Shown here: positions 22,901 to 31,700 of the stretch, piece by piece | Layout: each line of letters begins with the position of its first letter | How positions within the stretch are numbered: the stretch's first letter is position 1 | Assembly (NCBI GenBank): GCA_009767595.1 | Contig: VSDK01013039.1 | Location: 537,964-601,963 of the forward strand | DNA: 64,000 nucleotides | Direction of reading: 5' to 3' | Source: Symbiodinium kawagutii | Lineage: Eukaryota; Sar; Dinophyceae; Suessiales; Symbiodiniaceae | Program-made: the position numbers and the translations under genes | Notes under the pieces: generated by a model | The model's input: only the letters and a program-made list of their open reading frames with translations | Told to the model about the DNA's origin: nothing | Database searches by the model: none

Positions 22901-25281
22901 TCGCATCTTCCAATCAGTCGGGATTGCGGTGTTTCTTGTTTTTTGATTGCTTTTTTGGGAGTCTAGACAGGCATCTGATGTGTTCTACTTCATTCGCGTC
23001 TTAATGCTTTCAAATGAAATGCCGAGATCATTACAGCATACGTGGATACGACTGACAATCTATCCACGGAATCTATGCATTGATCAACAATCATGAGGAT
23101 TGATATGACCAATCATACTACAAATAACCAACAACTAACAACTCAAAAATAAGCATCAGTGTCGAAAACCAGCCTCAAATACCAATAGAGTTCATTGATG
23201 AACAATCGCCAAAGATGCATTTTTTCACAATTTGCATGCGATCTGGAGGCTGTGACCGCTCACTAATCGCCAAACATGGTGACAATCAAGAAACATGCTA
23301 GACCAGGTACCAGTAGGACCGGATCCAAATCATGCGCAAAGACACACATGGCGCCAGACTTGTCGGCCTCCCCAGTACGACGTAGCTGGTCATTCCAGAC
23401 GTCTCCATGCCCGGACAGCCTTTTGGTCTCTGGGTATGCATTTTCGCTCCAAAACCTCTGGTTTTCCTATCAAAAATCTGTCTGGCACCATGATTCTCAT
23501 TTCGTTGTAGCCCGTTTTGCGATCACCCTCAACTGAAAAATCAATTCCCCCGAAGAAAAATAACAAATTTCCCCCAAAAAGTGGCCCTGCTTTCCCTATG
23601 ACTACCCCTTGTTAACCGCCAACGTTCCAACCCTTCGTTTCCGCTTGAAACCTTGGGCCGTGCCACAGGGATCAACGCCCTGGCACCTTGCAAGGCATCG
23701 GGAGGCAAGGCCAACATCTCGGTGAGATCCATGGCCACATCTTCTGACAACGCGTCCGACAACGCGGAGTCATCCTCCAGCGGACTGACAAGCGAAGCTG
23801 GGGGGACTGGTGACTCAGAGATGACTGGGGGCACAATGGTTGTGGAAACAATGTATATAAACTTTAGAAACTATATCTAGTCATTGCTCAATAGGTATAT
23901 ATAACTCAAAGAATCGGCATATAATTGGTGGATCAAAAAGTTGCGCATGGTTCTATGGATCATTTTCTGGACAATAGTGGGTAAACATGCCACAAGCCTC
24001 AAACCATGCTGCGGCAAAATTCGCAAGAACGATCAAAATCACCCGCTTTAACAAACGCATCCCAACTATTTTCTTGGTTGATTTTCTACGCAACCAGGTT
24101 ACTTTGCCACAGAGTAGCTATGAGTTCACCATCAAATACCAGCTTCATTCCAGCTTCATTAGCCTCATTAACCTTCATTCCAGCTGCTCCAACCAAGTTG
24201 CTGGGTAATACCTTAAGCTTCATTCCAGCTTCATCAGCCTTCATGAACTCATCAGCCGTGCCATAACCCAGTTGCCTCCCGCCTCGTCGCTGGGTAATAC
24301 CCTCAGCGCCGCCTGCATCGTGCGCATGCGCACGGCCATGTGGTCACTTTGCCGATGTCGAGCACAAAGGCCACGCAAGACCTGAGTCGGTGCCGTCCAC
24401 AGGAACTTGGGACCATGACAATAGCTGACCGTTACAGTGGTTATGAACAGGAGATAGTAACTTAGTAGCCAACAAGACTAAGGGATATACCATTGTCAAA
24501 GATCATTGCAGTGACTAACTAATCATAGAACAATGGGTTTTATGATTCAAAGTTACTAACCTGTAGCGGGTTAGTCAATTTTCAGTAGCACTCACAATCC
24601 AGTGAGTAACCAAGGAACCATGACAGTAACCATTTGTTATTTAATAGCAGCACAGCGAAGAACCATTCACTTCAGGAAAAGGGACTGTAGATGACTACAG
24701 TGAACAACCCTTAACTCCATGAGTTGTTCACAGTGAAGAACCATGCATGAACATCAAATGAACTCCATAATCCGTCGGAGTAAGTCAGGGCTGTTCCATG
24801 AAACTATTGATTATAAACATGAATAGTTTGATAATCATTTGAATGTCAATGGCTAGTTCCAGTGTAGTGAATAGTGTTCCATATTTGAATAGTTTGATCA
24901 GCCTATTTATAGAATAGTTATTGATTATAAATATGAATAGTTCCATGAAATAACACATGATCAAACTATTCCCGCTCCGCAGCTGCCTCTCAACCTTCTA
25001 CATTATCAAACTATTCAAATGGTGGTTTCTCAAAATAGGGGTACCCCCAAATCACCCTATATCAACCATTTCTAGTAATAAACCAACCATTTTTTGGGTC
25101 CTCACCAAATATCAACCATTTCTAGCAATAAACCAACCACCCTATATCAACCATTTCTAGTAATGGCGGTTTTTTGAGAAACCACCAAATAACGCTTGCA
25201 AATCACCGCTCACCAAGGAACAGCCCGAGCTGACAAGACGGAGCGCTGATCTGGCGAAGTGATGACGAGGGTGGGCAGGTC
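4874..25281 (-). CDS. gene B: SLC10/BASS-type (bile acid:Na+ symporter family) transporter, about 18 exons
   Basis: Exon chain on the minus strand (23774 to 4923), about 480 codons, ending in TGA at 4874-4876. Family-specific features in order: WGGSASNLFTLL followed by GGDVALSVLMT (the GG.ASN...GDVALS.xMT signature, exon 14496-14590), GAVICTPL across an intron, VPVDSIGMLRSAVEMVLLPL, a TM with FHLAAGLIGYYFA, ERVRRTVAIE then AMKNNVFACILAAAHF (the RT.(A/S)IE...N...LA..HF region), and a last TM ending ASAMTAYW. These match the 9-10 TM bile acid/sodium symporter (PF01758) fold. In plants and protists BASS proteins move organic acids such as pyruvate with Na+, usually in plastid or other membranes. 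The substrate here cannot be read. The N-terminal exons are acidic, then hydrophobic, and do not match the family. Upstream exons at 24348-24381, 25214-25281 and perhaps 27005-27072 may belong. No start codon is fixed. Confidence 0.75.
6050..6117 (-). CDS. gene B exon: last transmembrane segment of BASS transporter
   Basis: Acceptor CTCAAG|GACCCC, donor AAAT|GTTTTG. The frame reads TPAATACIWCPIIASAMTAY then WK, a hydrophobic helix in the position of the final BASS helix (..lPaa......s.lA..W). Alternative frames over the same DNA are open, but only this one is in phase with exons on both sides and fits the family. Confidence 0.65.
6789..6960. repeat. degenerate M1 element
   Basis: It starts TGTGGGTCAAAACCATGTAC, the M1 5' end, with the M1-like inner words TACCATCATTAACC and TTGGTTATTACCCCCCATT. 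The right end is diverged. ATGATTG occurs just outside both ends and could be a target-site duplication. Confidence 0.45.
7110..7174 (-). CDS. gene B exon: AMKNN..LAAAHF region
   Basis: Acceptor TCCAAG|GCTATG. The inferred GC donor is TTCA|GCTTCT, which leaves CA to join G of the next exon (Gln). It reads AMKNNVFACILAAAHFDSQD then V. The N...(L/I)A..HF pattern is what follows RT(A/S)IE in BASS proteins (GMQN..LA...HF). One residue is missing relative to the usual VGMQN. Confidence 0.65.
8650..8820. repeat. TTCATACTCATA and (TA)n microsatellites
   Basis: A CATAYTCATA array (8655-8702) is followed by AT-rich DNA and two (TA)n runs near 8758-8778 and 8798-8813. Confidence 0.85.
8892..8953 (-). 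CDS. gene B exon: ..YYFAAV...RVRRTVAIE
   Basis: Acceptor GCGCAG|GTTATT, donor GAG|GTGGTT. GT completes a Gly codon begun by the previous exon, giving AGLIG-YYFAAVTG. The exon ends ERVRRTVAIE, matching the conserved rt(i/v)(a/s)iE motif of BASS transporters. The exon is 20 codons long, exactly in phase on both sides. Confidence 0.75.
8954..10499. other. gene B intron; GGTTATTAATGGT low complexity
   Basis: Long AT-rich intron built of GGTTATTAATGGT/GGTGACCAT words from 9000 to 9480, with a short (GT)n at 9932-9945 and (TA)n at 10290-10312. No other element was recognised. Confidence 0.5.
10500..10585 (-). CDS. gene B exon: hydrophobic helix ELHIAAVTFHLAAGLI
   Basis: Donor ATAG|GTGTGG. The start is chosen at CCGCAG|CCGAGG because it keeps phase. 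Two other AGs upstream (near 10607 and 10637) would lengthen the exon in the same frame. It reads RGNSTAILSAGVELH then IAAVTFHLAAGLI, corresponding to the BASS helix that ends in the H..GF.(L/I)GY motif. Confidence 0.65.
11347..11426 (-). CDS. gene B exon: glycine/leucine-rich helix
   Basis: Acceptor CTCTCAG|GAACC, donor GGAAA|GTGGGT. It reads EPFIPNLGLGTALPLLGG then VLASALLG, a membrane segment between the VLLPL helix and the next conserved helix. All three frames of this DNA are open, so phase with the neighbours decides. Confidence 0.55.
12030..12084 (-). CDS. gene B exon: SAVEMVLLPLCLG
   Basis: Acceptor CGCCAG|GTCAGC. The inferred GC donor is GGGCA|GCGTTG. Joined to the previous exon it gives SIGMLR-SAVEMVLLPLCLGV, matching the BASS block (D..GL..STLQVVLLPVL.G). 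A GT donor at TTGGGA|GTTGCC is an alternative end. Confidence 0.6.
13434..13507 (-). CDS. gene B exon: VICTPLVAEI...VPVDSIGML
   Basis: Acceptor CTGAG|GTCATT, donor CTACG|GTGCCG. It reads VICTPLVAEIFVGAF then VPVDSIGML. TPL at the end of a helix followed by (V/I)PVD is diagnostic of the BASS/SLC10 fold. It joins the previous exon to give IGA-VICTPL, the same spacing as GAVVLTPL in the family. Confidence 0.8.
14496..14590 (-). CDS. gene B exon: BASS signature WGGSASN..GDVALSVLMT
   Basis: Acceptor CTTCAG|CCTGGG, donor GCC|GTCACT. It reads WGGSASNLFTLLAGGDVA then LSVLMTITTTIGA. This is the best-conserved segment of bile acid:sodium symporter family proteins (GG.ASN near the Na+ site, GD.ALS..MT). 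The strongest single piece of coding evidence in gene B. Confidence 0.85.
14988..15018 (-). CDS. gene B micro-exon DFLVGLVLMG
   Basis: A 31-nt exon, acceptor GCCAG|GACTTC. The inferred GA donor is GGGAG|GAGTCA. The terminal G plus CC of the next exon makes Ala, giving GLVLMG-AWGGSASN, matching the helix before the signature (GL.LVG..GG.ASN). The GA donor is an inference. If the exon is longer, the frame upstream (HQLAVSCQ) is also open. Confidence 0.55.
15926..16028 (-). CDS. gene B exon AFLGAAWNEV..HALDL
   Basis: Acceptor CATCAG|CGCATT, donor GCCAA|GTTCGG. It reads AFLGAAWNEVLPGVAISIG then HALDLRQDADSWNCQ, 34 codons in phase on both sides. It continues a helix begun in the previous exon (PASTVAL-AFLG). 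Confidence 0.6.
16065..16148. repeat. four 21-bp tandem units (TGGTGAATGGTCAAAAATGGC)
   Basis: Two identical and two diverged copies of a 21-bp unit lie about 40 bp upstream, in minus-strand sense, of the acceptor of the 15926-16028 exon. It is intronic. Confidence 0.9.
16850..16926 (-). CDS. gene B exon: helix PVIYLPTSFMWIFLIP
   Basis: Acceptor TCCCAG|CACCTG, good donor CTCT|GTAAGC. It reads HLPKPVIYLPTSFMWIFL then IPASTVA, a membrane helix that runs on into the next exon. The alternative frame (ITGHLATTSWK..) is open but less hydrophobic and out of phase. Confidence 0.65.
17248..17385 (-). CDS. gene B probable exon: LIFIVAYAVNPLICHW..
   Basis: Donor CCGGCT|GTGGCG, in phase with the next exon. 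The frame reads PLLIFIVAYAVNPLICHW, then LRLALLQLDPQVGPA. No AG lies upstream until well before the hydrophobic part. The safe exon is therefore only the last 24 nt (acceptor CTGCAG|CTCGAT), and the rest is open, exon-like DNA with an unresolved start. Confidence 0.45.
17396..17600. repeat. (TA)n-rich intronic low complexity
   Basis: TATATATA runs near 17428-17460 and 17570-17590. No further structure was seen. Confidence 0.7.
18109..18166. repeat. partial M3 element
   Basis: It starts GGTTGGTGGCTATAACCCCC and carries AAAAAAATGCTTGTCAATC, like the left half of the M3 copies at 47607 and 52811. The right end is not recognisable. Confidence 0.45.
18526..18611. repeat. direct duplication around GCTATGT(A/G)A(G/A)TAACATAAGTAAATCAC
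   Basis: Two copies, about 50 bp apart, share CGCT(G/A)TCGCTATGT and then AACATAAGTAAATCAC. They are intronic. Confidence 0.7.
18761..18826 (-). CDS. gene B exon LDGFITGRRAAAYQDF..
   Basis: Acceptor TGCGAG|CTGGAT. Donor taken as GGGAAA|GTGTCG. It reads LDGFITGRRAAAYQDFKA then CTGK. The same frame stays open to about 18665 (VSPLLVNFIVPRAGTP..), so a later donor is possible. Confidence 0.5.
20235..20402 (-). CDS. gene B exon EDPCGSPEII..SRSLLVSLVFMM
   Basis: Acceptor TAGCAG|GAAGAT, donor CAGGAC|GTGGGG, 56 codons exactly. It is Pro/Ser rich at first (EDPCGSPEIISLEPAL), then a hydrophobic stretch (SRSLLVSLVFMMGTTS). It matches no family I recognise and precedes the transporter core. Confidence 0.65.
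21181..21281 (-). CDS. gene B exon LQQLTPSYLRMALLALLAL..
   Basis: Acceptor GCCGAAG|GGTTAC, donor CCCCG|GTGTCC. It reads LQQLTPSYLRMALLALLA then LTQPWLFALLGGRAP, a strongly hydrophobic helix that could be a signal anchor or first transmembrane segment. Phase matches both neighbours. Confidence 0.7.
21467..21569. mobile_element. M2 inverted-repeat element
   Basis: GGTGGTTTCTCAAGTCATA at the left and GGGTACCCCTATTCTGAGAAACACCC at the right, with TATAAACCATTTATAGGCATAAACC inside. One of about 18 M2 copies. A non-autonomous (MITE-like) nature is inferred from size, about 100 bp, and the lack of coding. Confidence 0.75.
22173..22284 (-). CDS. gene B exon DSPHMSRQPERRAMS..
   Basis: Acceptor ATCAAG|GACTCG, donor TTTG|GTAGTG. 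It reads DSPHMSRQPERRAMSQDG, then GKRSNGPSTFADLFSLWCF. It is polar and basic, likely cytosolic. Two in-frame ATGs (22272 and 22242) could serve as starts if this is the first coding exon. An internal GTAAGC could also act as a donor. Confidence 0.6.
23652..23774 (-). CDS. gene B exon: acidic region DDSALSDALSEDVAMDL..
   Basis: Acceptor CTGGAG|GATGAC, donor CCCAAG|GTTTCA, 41 codons. It reads DDSALSDALSEDVAMDLT then EMLALPPDALQGARA and VARPK. It is acidic at first and in phase with the next exon. The open frame extends upstream of the acceptor to 23834. Confidence 0.65.
24348..24381 (-). CDS. possible gene B micro-exon (SCVAFVLDIGK)
   Basis: Acceptor GACTCAG|GTCTTG, donor GGCAAA|GTGACC. In phase it completes Trp and reads SCVAFVLDIGK. 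The whole GC-rich patch 24255-24415 is open in another minus frame (FLWTAPTQVLRGLC..). The exon is clear as a patch, but its frame and limits are not. Confidence 0.4.
25021..25186. mobile_element. M2 element with internally triplicated segment
   Basis: Left end GGTGGTTTCTCAAAATAGGG, right end TTTTTTGAGAAACCACC. The inner TATCAACCATTTCTAGTAAT segment occurs three times, making the copy about 60 bp longer than the others. Confidence 0.8.
25214..25281 (-). CDS. probable gene B exon DLPTLVITSPDQRSVLSARAVP
   Basis: Acceptor TTGCAG|GACCTG, good donor CCTTG|GTGAGC, 22 codons plus two bases. In phase with the 24348-24381 exon if that one is real. Not recognised. Confidence 0.55.
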
Positions 25282-25508
25282 CTGCAAGAGTGCAGGTGAC
25301 AGCCTGGAGATGCCAAGGAATGGAAATTCATGGATTTTTTCTGAAGAATTCATGGATTTTTTCAGAGTAATTCATGAATTTTCTTCGAATTTGTTCGAAG
25401 AAATGCATGGAGAATCATACAAAGGACTTGAGGATCATGAAAATTGATGATCAATGATGAATGCTGACCAATGGTTGTGATACCCTAATGTTCAATGATT
25501 GCTTGATG

Positions 25509-25539
25509 CAGGGGTACCCCTATTTTGAGAAACCACCAT
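25509..25539. repeat. solo M2 right end
   Basis: GGGGTACCCCTATTTTGAGAAACCACC without a left partner nearby. Confidence 0.6.
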
Positions 25540-25652
25540 TTAGTAACTTATGATTATTATATTGCATTATTTCACATTTGTATTGATGATTAATGGTGTG
25601 CCAAAGCTCATTGTTAATGGACACATCCAAGCACTAGTTGTCATGCTTAATC

Positions 25653-25876
25653 GGCAGTGGGTCAAAACCCTTAGTCCCCCTGGTTACCCTATCATTAACC
25701 AGGCTGTTTTCCCTTTGATGAGGTTGGTTATTACAAGCCATTATTGATGGTCAATATTGACCCATAGCCATATCTAGCTGGTATATCCCCTGTAGTTGCT
25801 TGTTGTTATCCCCTTTTATTAACCATTAACCAGCTAGTTAACCCATTGGTTGGTTGGTTAATATTGACCCATAGCC
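25653..25876. mobile_element. M1 element with a second M1-derived right half
   Basis: A complete M1 (GGCAGTGGGTCAAAACCC ... ATTGACCCATAGCC, 25653-25769) is followed directly by a second M1-like segment. That segment ends in ATATTGACCCATAGCC at 25876 and contains TATCCCCTTTTATTAACC. Confidence 0.75.
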
Positions 25877-25904
25877 AATTGATCATTCATTTCCATGGCC
25901 TCAC

Positions 25905-25958
25905 CAAAGGCCTGGAAGCTCATCCAAGTCATGGGTGCACACCGAGCTGAGAAGCAGG
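25905..25958 (-). CDS. possible short exon ending at GTGAGG donor
   Basis: GC-richer patch with donor CCTTTG|GTGAGG. A minus frame reads HLLLSSVCTHDLDELPGL. No AG|G acceptor fits, and phase with the next exon is not satisfied, so this is tentative. Confidence 0.3.
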
Positions 25959-26550
25959 TGCTTTGACCCAATGGGGTAGTGGATAGTAAGAGGGAATCAC
26001 CCTAATCACCCGTTAAACTCATGGAAATTAAGGGATTTGCTGGTTGAACTCATGAAAATTCATGGAAAAAAATCATGGAAATTAATGAAATTGCCCTAGT
26101 GGATAATGGTAAGCTCATGGAACTCAATGGCAAATCTAGGGTAATAACCAATGGAAATCATTGAATTCAATGGTAACTACCCTGGTGATTACTGGTTCGT
26201 CATAGTATATCAGGGCATTCTCAACAATGCATGATTAGTAAAATAGATTGTAGCACCAACGCTAGCAAGTCTAACAAATTGAAAGGTTCAAAAATGGTTT
26301 CAGATGTCCGAGTTTGTACTGCTTCAGCATGGTTGATGATATTGCACCAAAGGGAAACACAGACAACAAATGGTCAGAACAGTATACCAGCAATTGGTAT
26401 ACAACTGTTATCAATGGTTGTTAAATGGTTCATTTAAACTGGTATACCAGGATAAATGAACCAGTTGAAATAAACCTACAACTTGGACATAACTTGGACA
26501 GCCCTAGGAAGGACCGACCTGCGGTACAGCACGGCAAGTTTCAGCAGCCT

Positions 26551-26674
26551 TGGTGTTTTTTTTTAGGATGGGGAATCCCAAAGATATGGTTGGTTTATTA
26601 CTAGATATGGTTGGTTCATTACTAGAAATGGCCAAAAAATGGATGGGTCCCCACACTGGCTTGAGAAACCACCA
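26551..26674. mobile_element. M2 element, degenerate left end
   Basis: Inner ATGGTTGGTTTATTACTAG and right end GGCTTGAGAAACCACCAA. The left end is reduced to TGGTGTTTTTTTTTAGG. Short GC-rich patches on either side (26500-26550 and 26690-26760) are open on the minus strand and might be exons, but I could not fix a frame. Confidence 0.6.
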
Positions 26675-26781
26675 ACCTTGCCAGGCTTTTGGCTTCGGCC
26701 AGAAACAGCATTGACGATGAGTTGCCAAGTTCTACTGCCAATCAGCCATTGCAGAGCTTGGCAATGCATGGGTGTAGCCAT

Positions 26782-26887
26782 AATTAGGGGACCCCCAAAA
26801 CGGATGGTTTGTCACCATAAGTGACTAAACATGAATGACTCGGTGATTTGGGGGTACCCGGGGTACCCCTTTGACTTGAGAAACCAC
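26782..26887. mobile_element. M2 element
   Basis: The left end starts at AGGGGACCCCCAAAACGG. The inner part is ATGGTTTGTCACCATAAGTG. The right end is GGGGTACCCCTTTGACTTGAGAAACCACC. Confidence 0.65.
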
Positions 26888-27004
26888 CACATAACTGATC
26901 AGTATCAGTGTTGACCAATGCCGATTCTACCAAACTGGGGTTGTCCATGGCCATGATAGACCCCCAGCTCGCTGGTGGACCATAGCTGGGGATGGGGGTA
27001 CCAC

Positions 27005-27072
27005 CATGGCCACTGACAATCTCAGCTATCCTGGCTGGTCGCCCGTCCTCATTGCCGCCTTTGCTGCTTTGC
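27005..27072 (-). CDS. possible exon near the 5' end of gene B
   Basis: Acceptor CTCAAG|GCAAAG, donor CCATG|GTGGTA. One frame reads QSSKGGNEDGRPARIAEI then VSGH. The open frame extends upstream to 27131 (EFLFVAATCRTNLSS). Phase linkage to 25281 is not shown. Confidence 0.4.
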
Positions 27073-27225
27073 CTTGAGCTGAGATTAGTGCGGCAGGTCG
27101 CCGCCACGAACAAAAACTCACCACAATCCATCAGGATGGATGATTGTTGGCAATGGATGATTAATGGTGAACTAACATGGCAATGGTAAACTAACGTGGC
27201 AATGATAGTAAACTATTGATGGTCA

Positions 27226-27310
27226 CCCTCAGGTAAACTAACATGGCAATGGTTTCCCTGTGAAATGTGGTGATGTTCATTGATTTTCCATTGCCATGTT
27301 GGTTTACCAG
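27226..27310. mobile_element. M4 inverted-repeat element
   Basis: CCCTCAGGTAAACTAACATGGCAATGG at the left and CCATTGCCATGTTGGTTTACCAG at the right form about 20 bp of imperfect terminal inverted repeat around a short core. Extra copies of the end word (AACTAACATGGCAATGG) precede it at 27170-27205. Confidence 0.8.
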
Positions 27311-27927
27311 TAACCATCAACGAAACCAACCACCACTTCATGGACCAACCACGAGCCACCATACCCAGGGAACAGGCCCTGCAAATCCATGAATTCATCC
27401 AGCTACGTCAGATTGATCCATTGCGCAGGCGCACTCTTTTGGTAAATTGAAAGTCCCATAGATGTCTGCCCGGAAATCGGGTACCCCAACAATGTTTCTC
27501 TACACAACTGATTATTTGTTGATGGTGGGTATATGTTGGTTGGTATGCTGAGTATTGTCAAATTGTTTAAAAAAAGCAGCTATCAACCTATTGGCCAATC
27601 GTGATCAAACAAACACCCAAAACATGCCTGAACATGTTTGCTTGATCTCGTTGGACTTTGGAATTCAATCTCATGCATACAAGAAAATACAAGAAATATA
27701 TGCTTCCTGCGATAGAAATTGCATTTTGCTGGTGTACCCACGGAAGAATTGCGCTTTCCCGACGGATCTGCGAGTTTTCTGCATCCGAGTAGCTCGTAGA
27801 TCCAGGTCTCTAATCGTCGCCCCAAAGCATAGCACTGGGCGGTGGCACACCGGGACTCCGTTCAATGAAGTGTCCATTTGAAACAACTTCTGGAATGGCT
27901 ACATGGCCAAGGTGAAATTCAAGCGTG

Positions 27928-27928
27928 C

Positions 27929-28009
<81 letters not shown>

Positions 28010-28010
28010 G
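27928..28010. repeat. (ATG)n microsatellite
   Basis: About 27 uninterrupted ATG units end at the assembly gap, so the true length is unknown. The open frames (poly-Met, poly-Asp, poly-Ile) are artefacts of the repeat. Confidence 0.95.
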
Positions 28011-28011
28011 G

Positions 28012-28182
28012 NNNNNNNNNNNNNNNNNNNNNNNNNNNNNNNNNNNNNNNNNNNNNNNNNNNNNNNNNNNNNNNNNNNNNNNNNNNNNNNNNNNNNNNNN
28101 NNNNNNNNNNNNNNNNNNNNNNNNNNNNNNNNNNNNNNNNNNNNNNNNNNNNNNNNNNNNNNNNNNNNNNNNNNNNNNNNNN
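28012..28182. other. assembly gap (171 N)
   Basis: 171 undetermined bases lie directly after the (ATG)n run, most likely a gap caused by the microsatellite. Confidence 0.98.
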
Positions 28183-28203
28183 CGATTTTGGTGCTGAAAA
28201 AAA

Positions 28204-28290
28204 CATATATATATATATATATTATAAATATAAATAAATGAATATTTATATATATATATATATAAATATATTTATATATACATATATAGA
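28204..28290. repeat. (TA)n / ATATTTATA low complexity
   Basis: Runs of TATATATA with ATAAATA interruptions lie just right of the gap. Confidence 0.85.
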
Positions 28291-28564
28291 TAGGCTATCC
28301 GATCCCCCACATGACCATATAAACAAATTTGACCAACAAACAAATCTGGGGTGGAATAGCTATCGTCGATTCGCAAAAGGTGGGGAACAGTTGGGCAAAA
28401 CCGAAATCAGAAAGCCCATGTGAGATATGACATGTAAAGTTGCAGAATGATACTTCAAGGTGTTGGTAAGTTCATGGATGCTAGATTTGTGGCAAACTTA
28501 AATATGATTGGTTCAATGGTTCAATTCCACTCTGATGGTTTCTACATGTTTGAAGCCATCAAAT

Positions 28565-28723
28565 CTAGCTAGCTGGCGGGATGGTGGCAGAGGCTGTGGT
28601 TGTTGCTGCTGACGCAGCAGAATTTTTGGCGATCCTAAGCCTCATGAATCCCCCCAGCGTGAAACAGTCGGGGTTGTTGAGTTTTCCAGCGACCAACAGG
28701 GTCACTTTTTTTAACGTCTGTGC
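28565..28723 (-). CDS. gene A2 terminal exon with stop
   Basis: Acceptor CTGAAG|GCACAG. It reads AQTLKKVTLLVAGKLNN then PDCFTLGGFMRLRIAKN and an Ala/Thr-rich end before TAG. 53 codons including stop, in phase with the previous exon. The same DNA is open on the plus strand (28581-28826), which I take as the shadow. Confidence 0.5.
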   Translation of the reverse strand, partial: AQTLKKVTLLVAGKLNNPDCFTLGGFMRLRIAKNSAASAATTTASATIPPAS

Positions 28724-31700
28724 CTTCAGGACAAGTTGGAGCATGCTTAAGTTGCGCATTTTGGGATCAGGCTTTGCCAACGCTTTACCCCAAAACTCAT
28801 CAGCAAATTGCCAACTGTGTAGATAATGGGAGATCCGTATCAAAAAAAATCAAAAAAACACCCCCAGTTTACCGGCTGAGTAGCTGGTGATTTATCATCA
28901 AATATAAGACTATAGGAATCAATTCATATGGATCTAGCCTTTCTAGTTGCTTCGTGTTGGTCTTTCATTCCTAGTAAACCTTCATAATCAACCTTTGTGT
29001 AGTTAACCCCTTCTCTGTCTCCCATTTACTAAATTCAACAGACATGAATCCCTGTTATGTCAACCTATCTTATTAGTCGTTATTAAAACCCTCCATTAAA
29101 CACGGTTAAATCATATATGAAACCATATTAAACCAATAATTCATGATTGGTTAACCATGGTTAACCCCCCTTCCCTTACTAACAATACAGCTCAGCTACG
29201 CTGCCTGCCTTCAGTGGGCAGAACGTGCCGTCGCAGCAGCGTATCGTTGGGCAAAGTCGAACGCCAGTAGCTCTCAGGCCTCGCGGTGCAGCCTGGAAAC
29301 TCCGAAGCTGCACTGCCTGGCATAACATGCCTGGTGAACTGTGATGCTCAACTGTTTTTTCTACCCTCTGGTAAACTAACATAGCTGGCTGGAAAATCCA
29401 CCATAAATGGGGGATTACCCAGGGTTTTCCTAACAAAATGAGGATTTTCCATTGCCATGTTAGTTTACCAGAGGGTATCCTTAATCACTACCAATCTTCA
29501 CCAACCACCAAGAATCATCACTGTGAACTATCCTTAATGTGATGCACAACGTCAACTCTTTTTTCCATCCTCAATCACTTCCAACCTTAACCAACAACCA
29601 ATAAAGAATCATCAGTCACCACCAACCAGCCTTATAATCATCATTCACCACAAACAAGCCTTAAAAATCAGCAGTAACCACCACCAACCATTTTTCAATT
29701 ACCACTTACCATCATCAACCACCAGCTGATCAGCCATAAATCAAGCACCACCCACCACCACCAACCAGTAACCAATCAATAACCAACCATTAATTGATTA
29801 ATCATTAACCAATGATATCATGGATTATTGTATTAACCTTATTGTTATAGTGGTCAATATCAATGGGATAACCATTATATCAATATAGTAATCAATGGTT
29901 AACCATTATATCAATATAACCTTATTATTAATATTATGAATTAAAATGTTAACCTTACTAATTATATTAATCTTGTTGTATTCACCTTATTATTAACAAA
30001 TAATGAACGGTCATTCACCACCAACCAACCAACCAATCACCACGAACCCCTACCCATCACCACCGCCCAAGCATCGCCGCCACGACACTCCAGGGGCTCC
30101 AAGGGCGTGCGCACGCCCGCGCGCAGCAACAGCTGCGTGTGGCGCAGGCGAAGGCGACCGCTGCTCATCCAACGCCTGGGGTCAACAGCAAGGGCAGCGG
30201 ATCATCATCACCAGGATGGTTATGATGTTTAAAAAGGAATTATATGGAATTAGTTGTTGGGATATGACCATCACCATCATCACTTGCATCATCATCAAAA
30301 TCATCATCACCACCATCATCATCATCATCATCATCAACAAAAAAACCCAGCACCTTCTAAGTGAGGCGCCTGGCATGAAAAGCGTGCCGCATGGCGCATG
30401 GCAGGCACGGGACGGCCGCGGCAGTCAGCTGTGGGTTACTTTGATTGATTTGCTGCCGAGGAAACCATGAAAGGAGGAGACGTAGTCGCTTGGAGTGTCT
30501 TAATTCATTGAAGTTGAGACATTCTGGTATTATTCTGCTCGGTGGTTGGTTAACACATGCAAAAATAGGAGCTAATCACCAAGGACTTCACATATTTGGA
30601 AAAATAAAAGAAGTGTCAATCAAAGCACCAAGTACTTTTTCGGTGGTTTCTCAATATAGGGAACGCCAAAAACGGTTGGTTTACTAGTGTAAATGACTAA
30701 TTTTGGATGATTTTGGGTACCCCTATGTTGAGAAACCACCATTCTATGCTAGGCATGTTAAATAGTTTCATGCAACCAACTGGGCTGCCTTTAACTCTGT
30801 TGCTAGCCGTTTCCCTGGCAAAACTGACACAGGAAACAACAGATCAACAATTCGTCCCAAACACAACAATCAACCAATGATCCCATGTAATGTAATTAAC
30901 TATACATGTTTAATCATGTTTATCTTCATATGAATGTAATTAGATAGATTCCGATGTAAACAGGTACAAAGAAAATAAGCGACACGAAACCATCTACAGT
31001 TTCAAGTACGTGATGCAAACGGCTGCCGAATCTCCCGCGTCACCTGTTTGGAACGAGGATGCCCAGCTACTCGGCGATGGACACGGGGAAGTTCACCCTC
31101 TACAGCCTCTGATAATGTCGCTATGATTGACTACAGAGGGCATAATCAGCAACACCAGGGTGTGGCATGGTTCACTATATAGGCTATAATCAGCAACAAC
31201 AGGGTATAACAGGGTATAGTGGTTCATCCCAAAAATGAACAAAGGAGTCGAACTGTTGGGATGCACGAACTGTATCTGTTTCTGATGATGGTTGGCATTC
31301 GCAACAACGGCAAGTGTAACGATCACCGTACATCAGTGCCTATATGTATAATAATGCTTAATTAATTTGTGTATCTTGCACGGACCAGTGTTGATATAGC
31401 TAGTATCATCAATATCCATCAATATCATATCAGGTCATGTTTCTCTAATTCTTACTCTGTTTTCATATTCATCAGTTTAAAATTTAAGCATTTTCCTTGG
31501 TAACCGATGAAGTCATACATATGAATCAAACCCCTGTTCAAGCCTGTGACACCAATCCCTACCCTTCCAGATACCATTATATTGGAAAAGCAGCTGGCTT
31601 CTACCATTGTTGTACCTGGCGTTGGTTACCATCATCTATGAGCTCCTGTCTAGGTACTGGTAATCCTGTGTTCCCTTCCAGTAAACTACTGGTTTCTATC

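Noticed and set aside
27878..28241. ORFs spanning the N gap
   Set aside because: They are made of (ATG)n repeats and undetermined bases.
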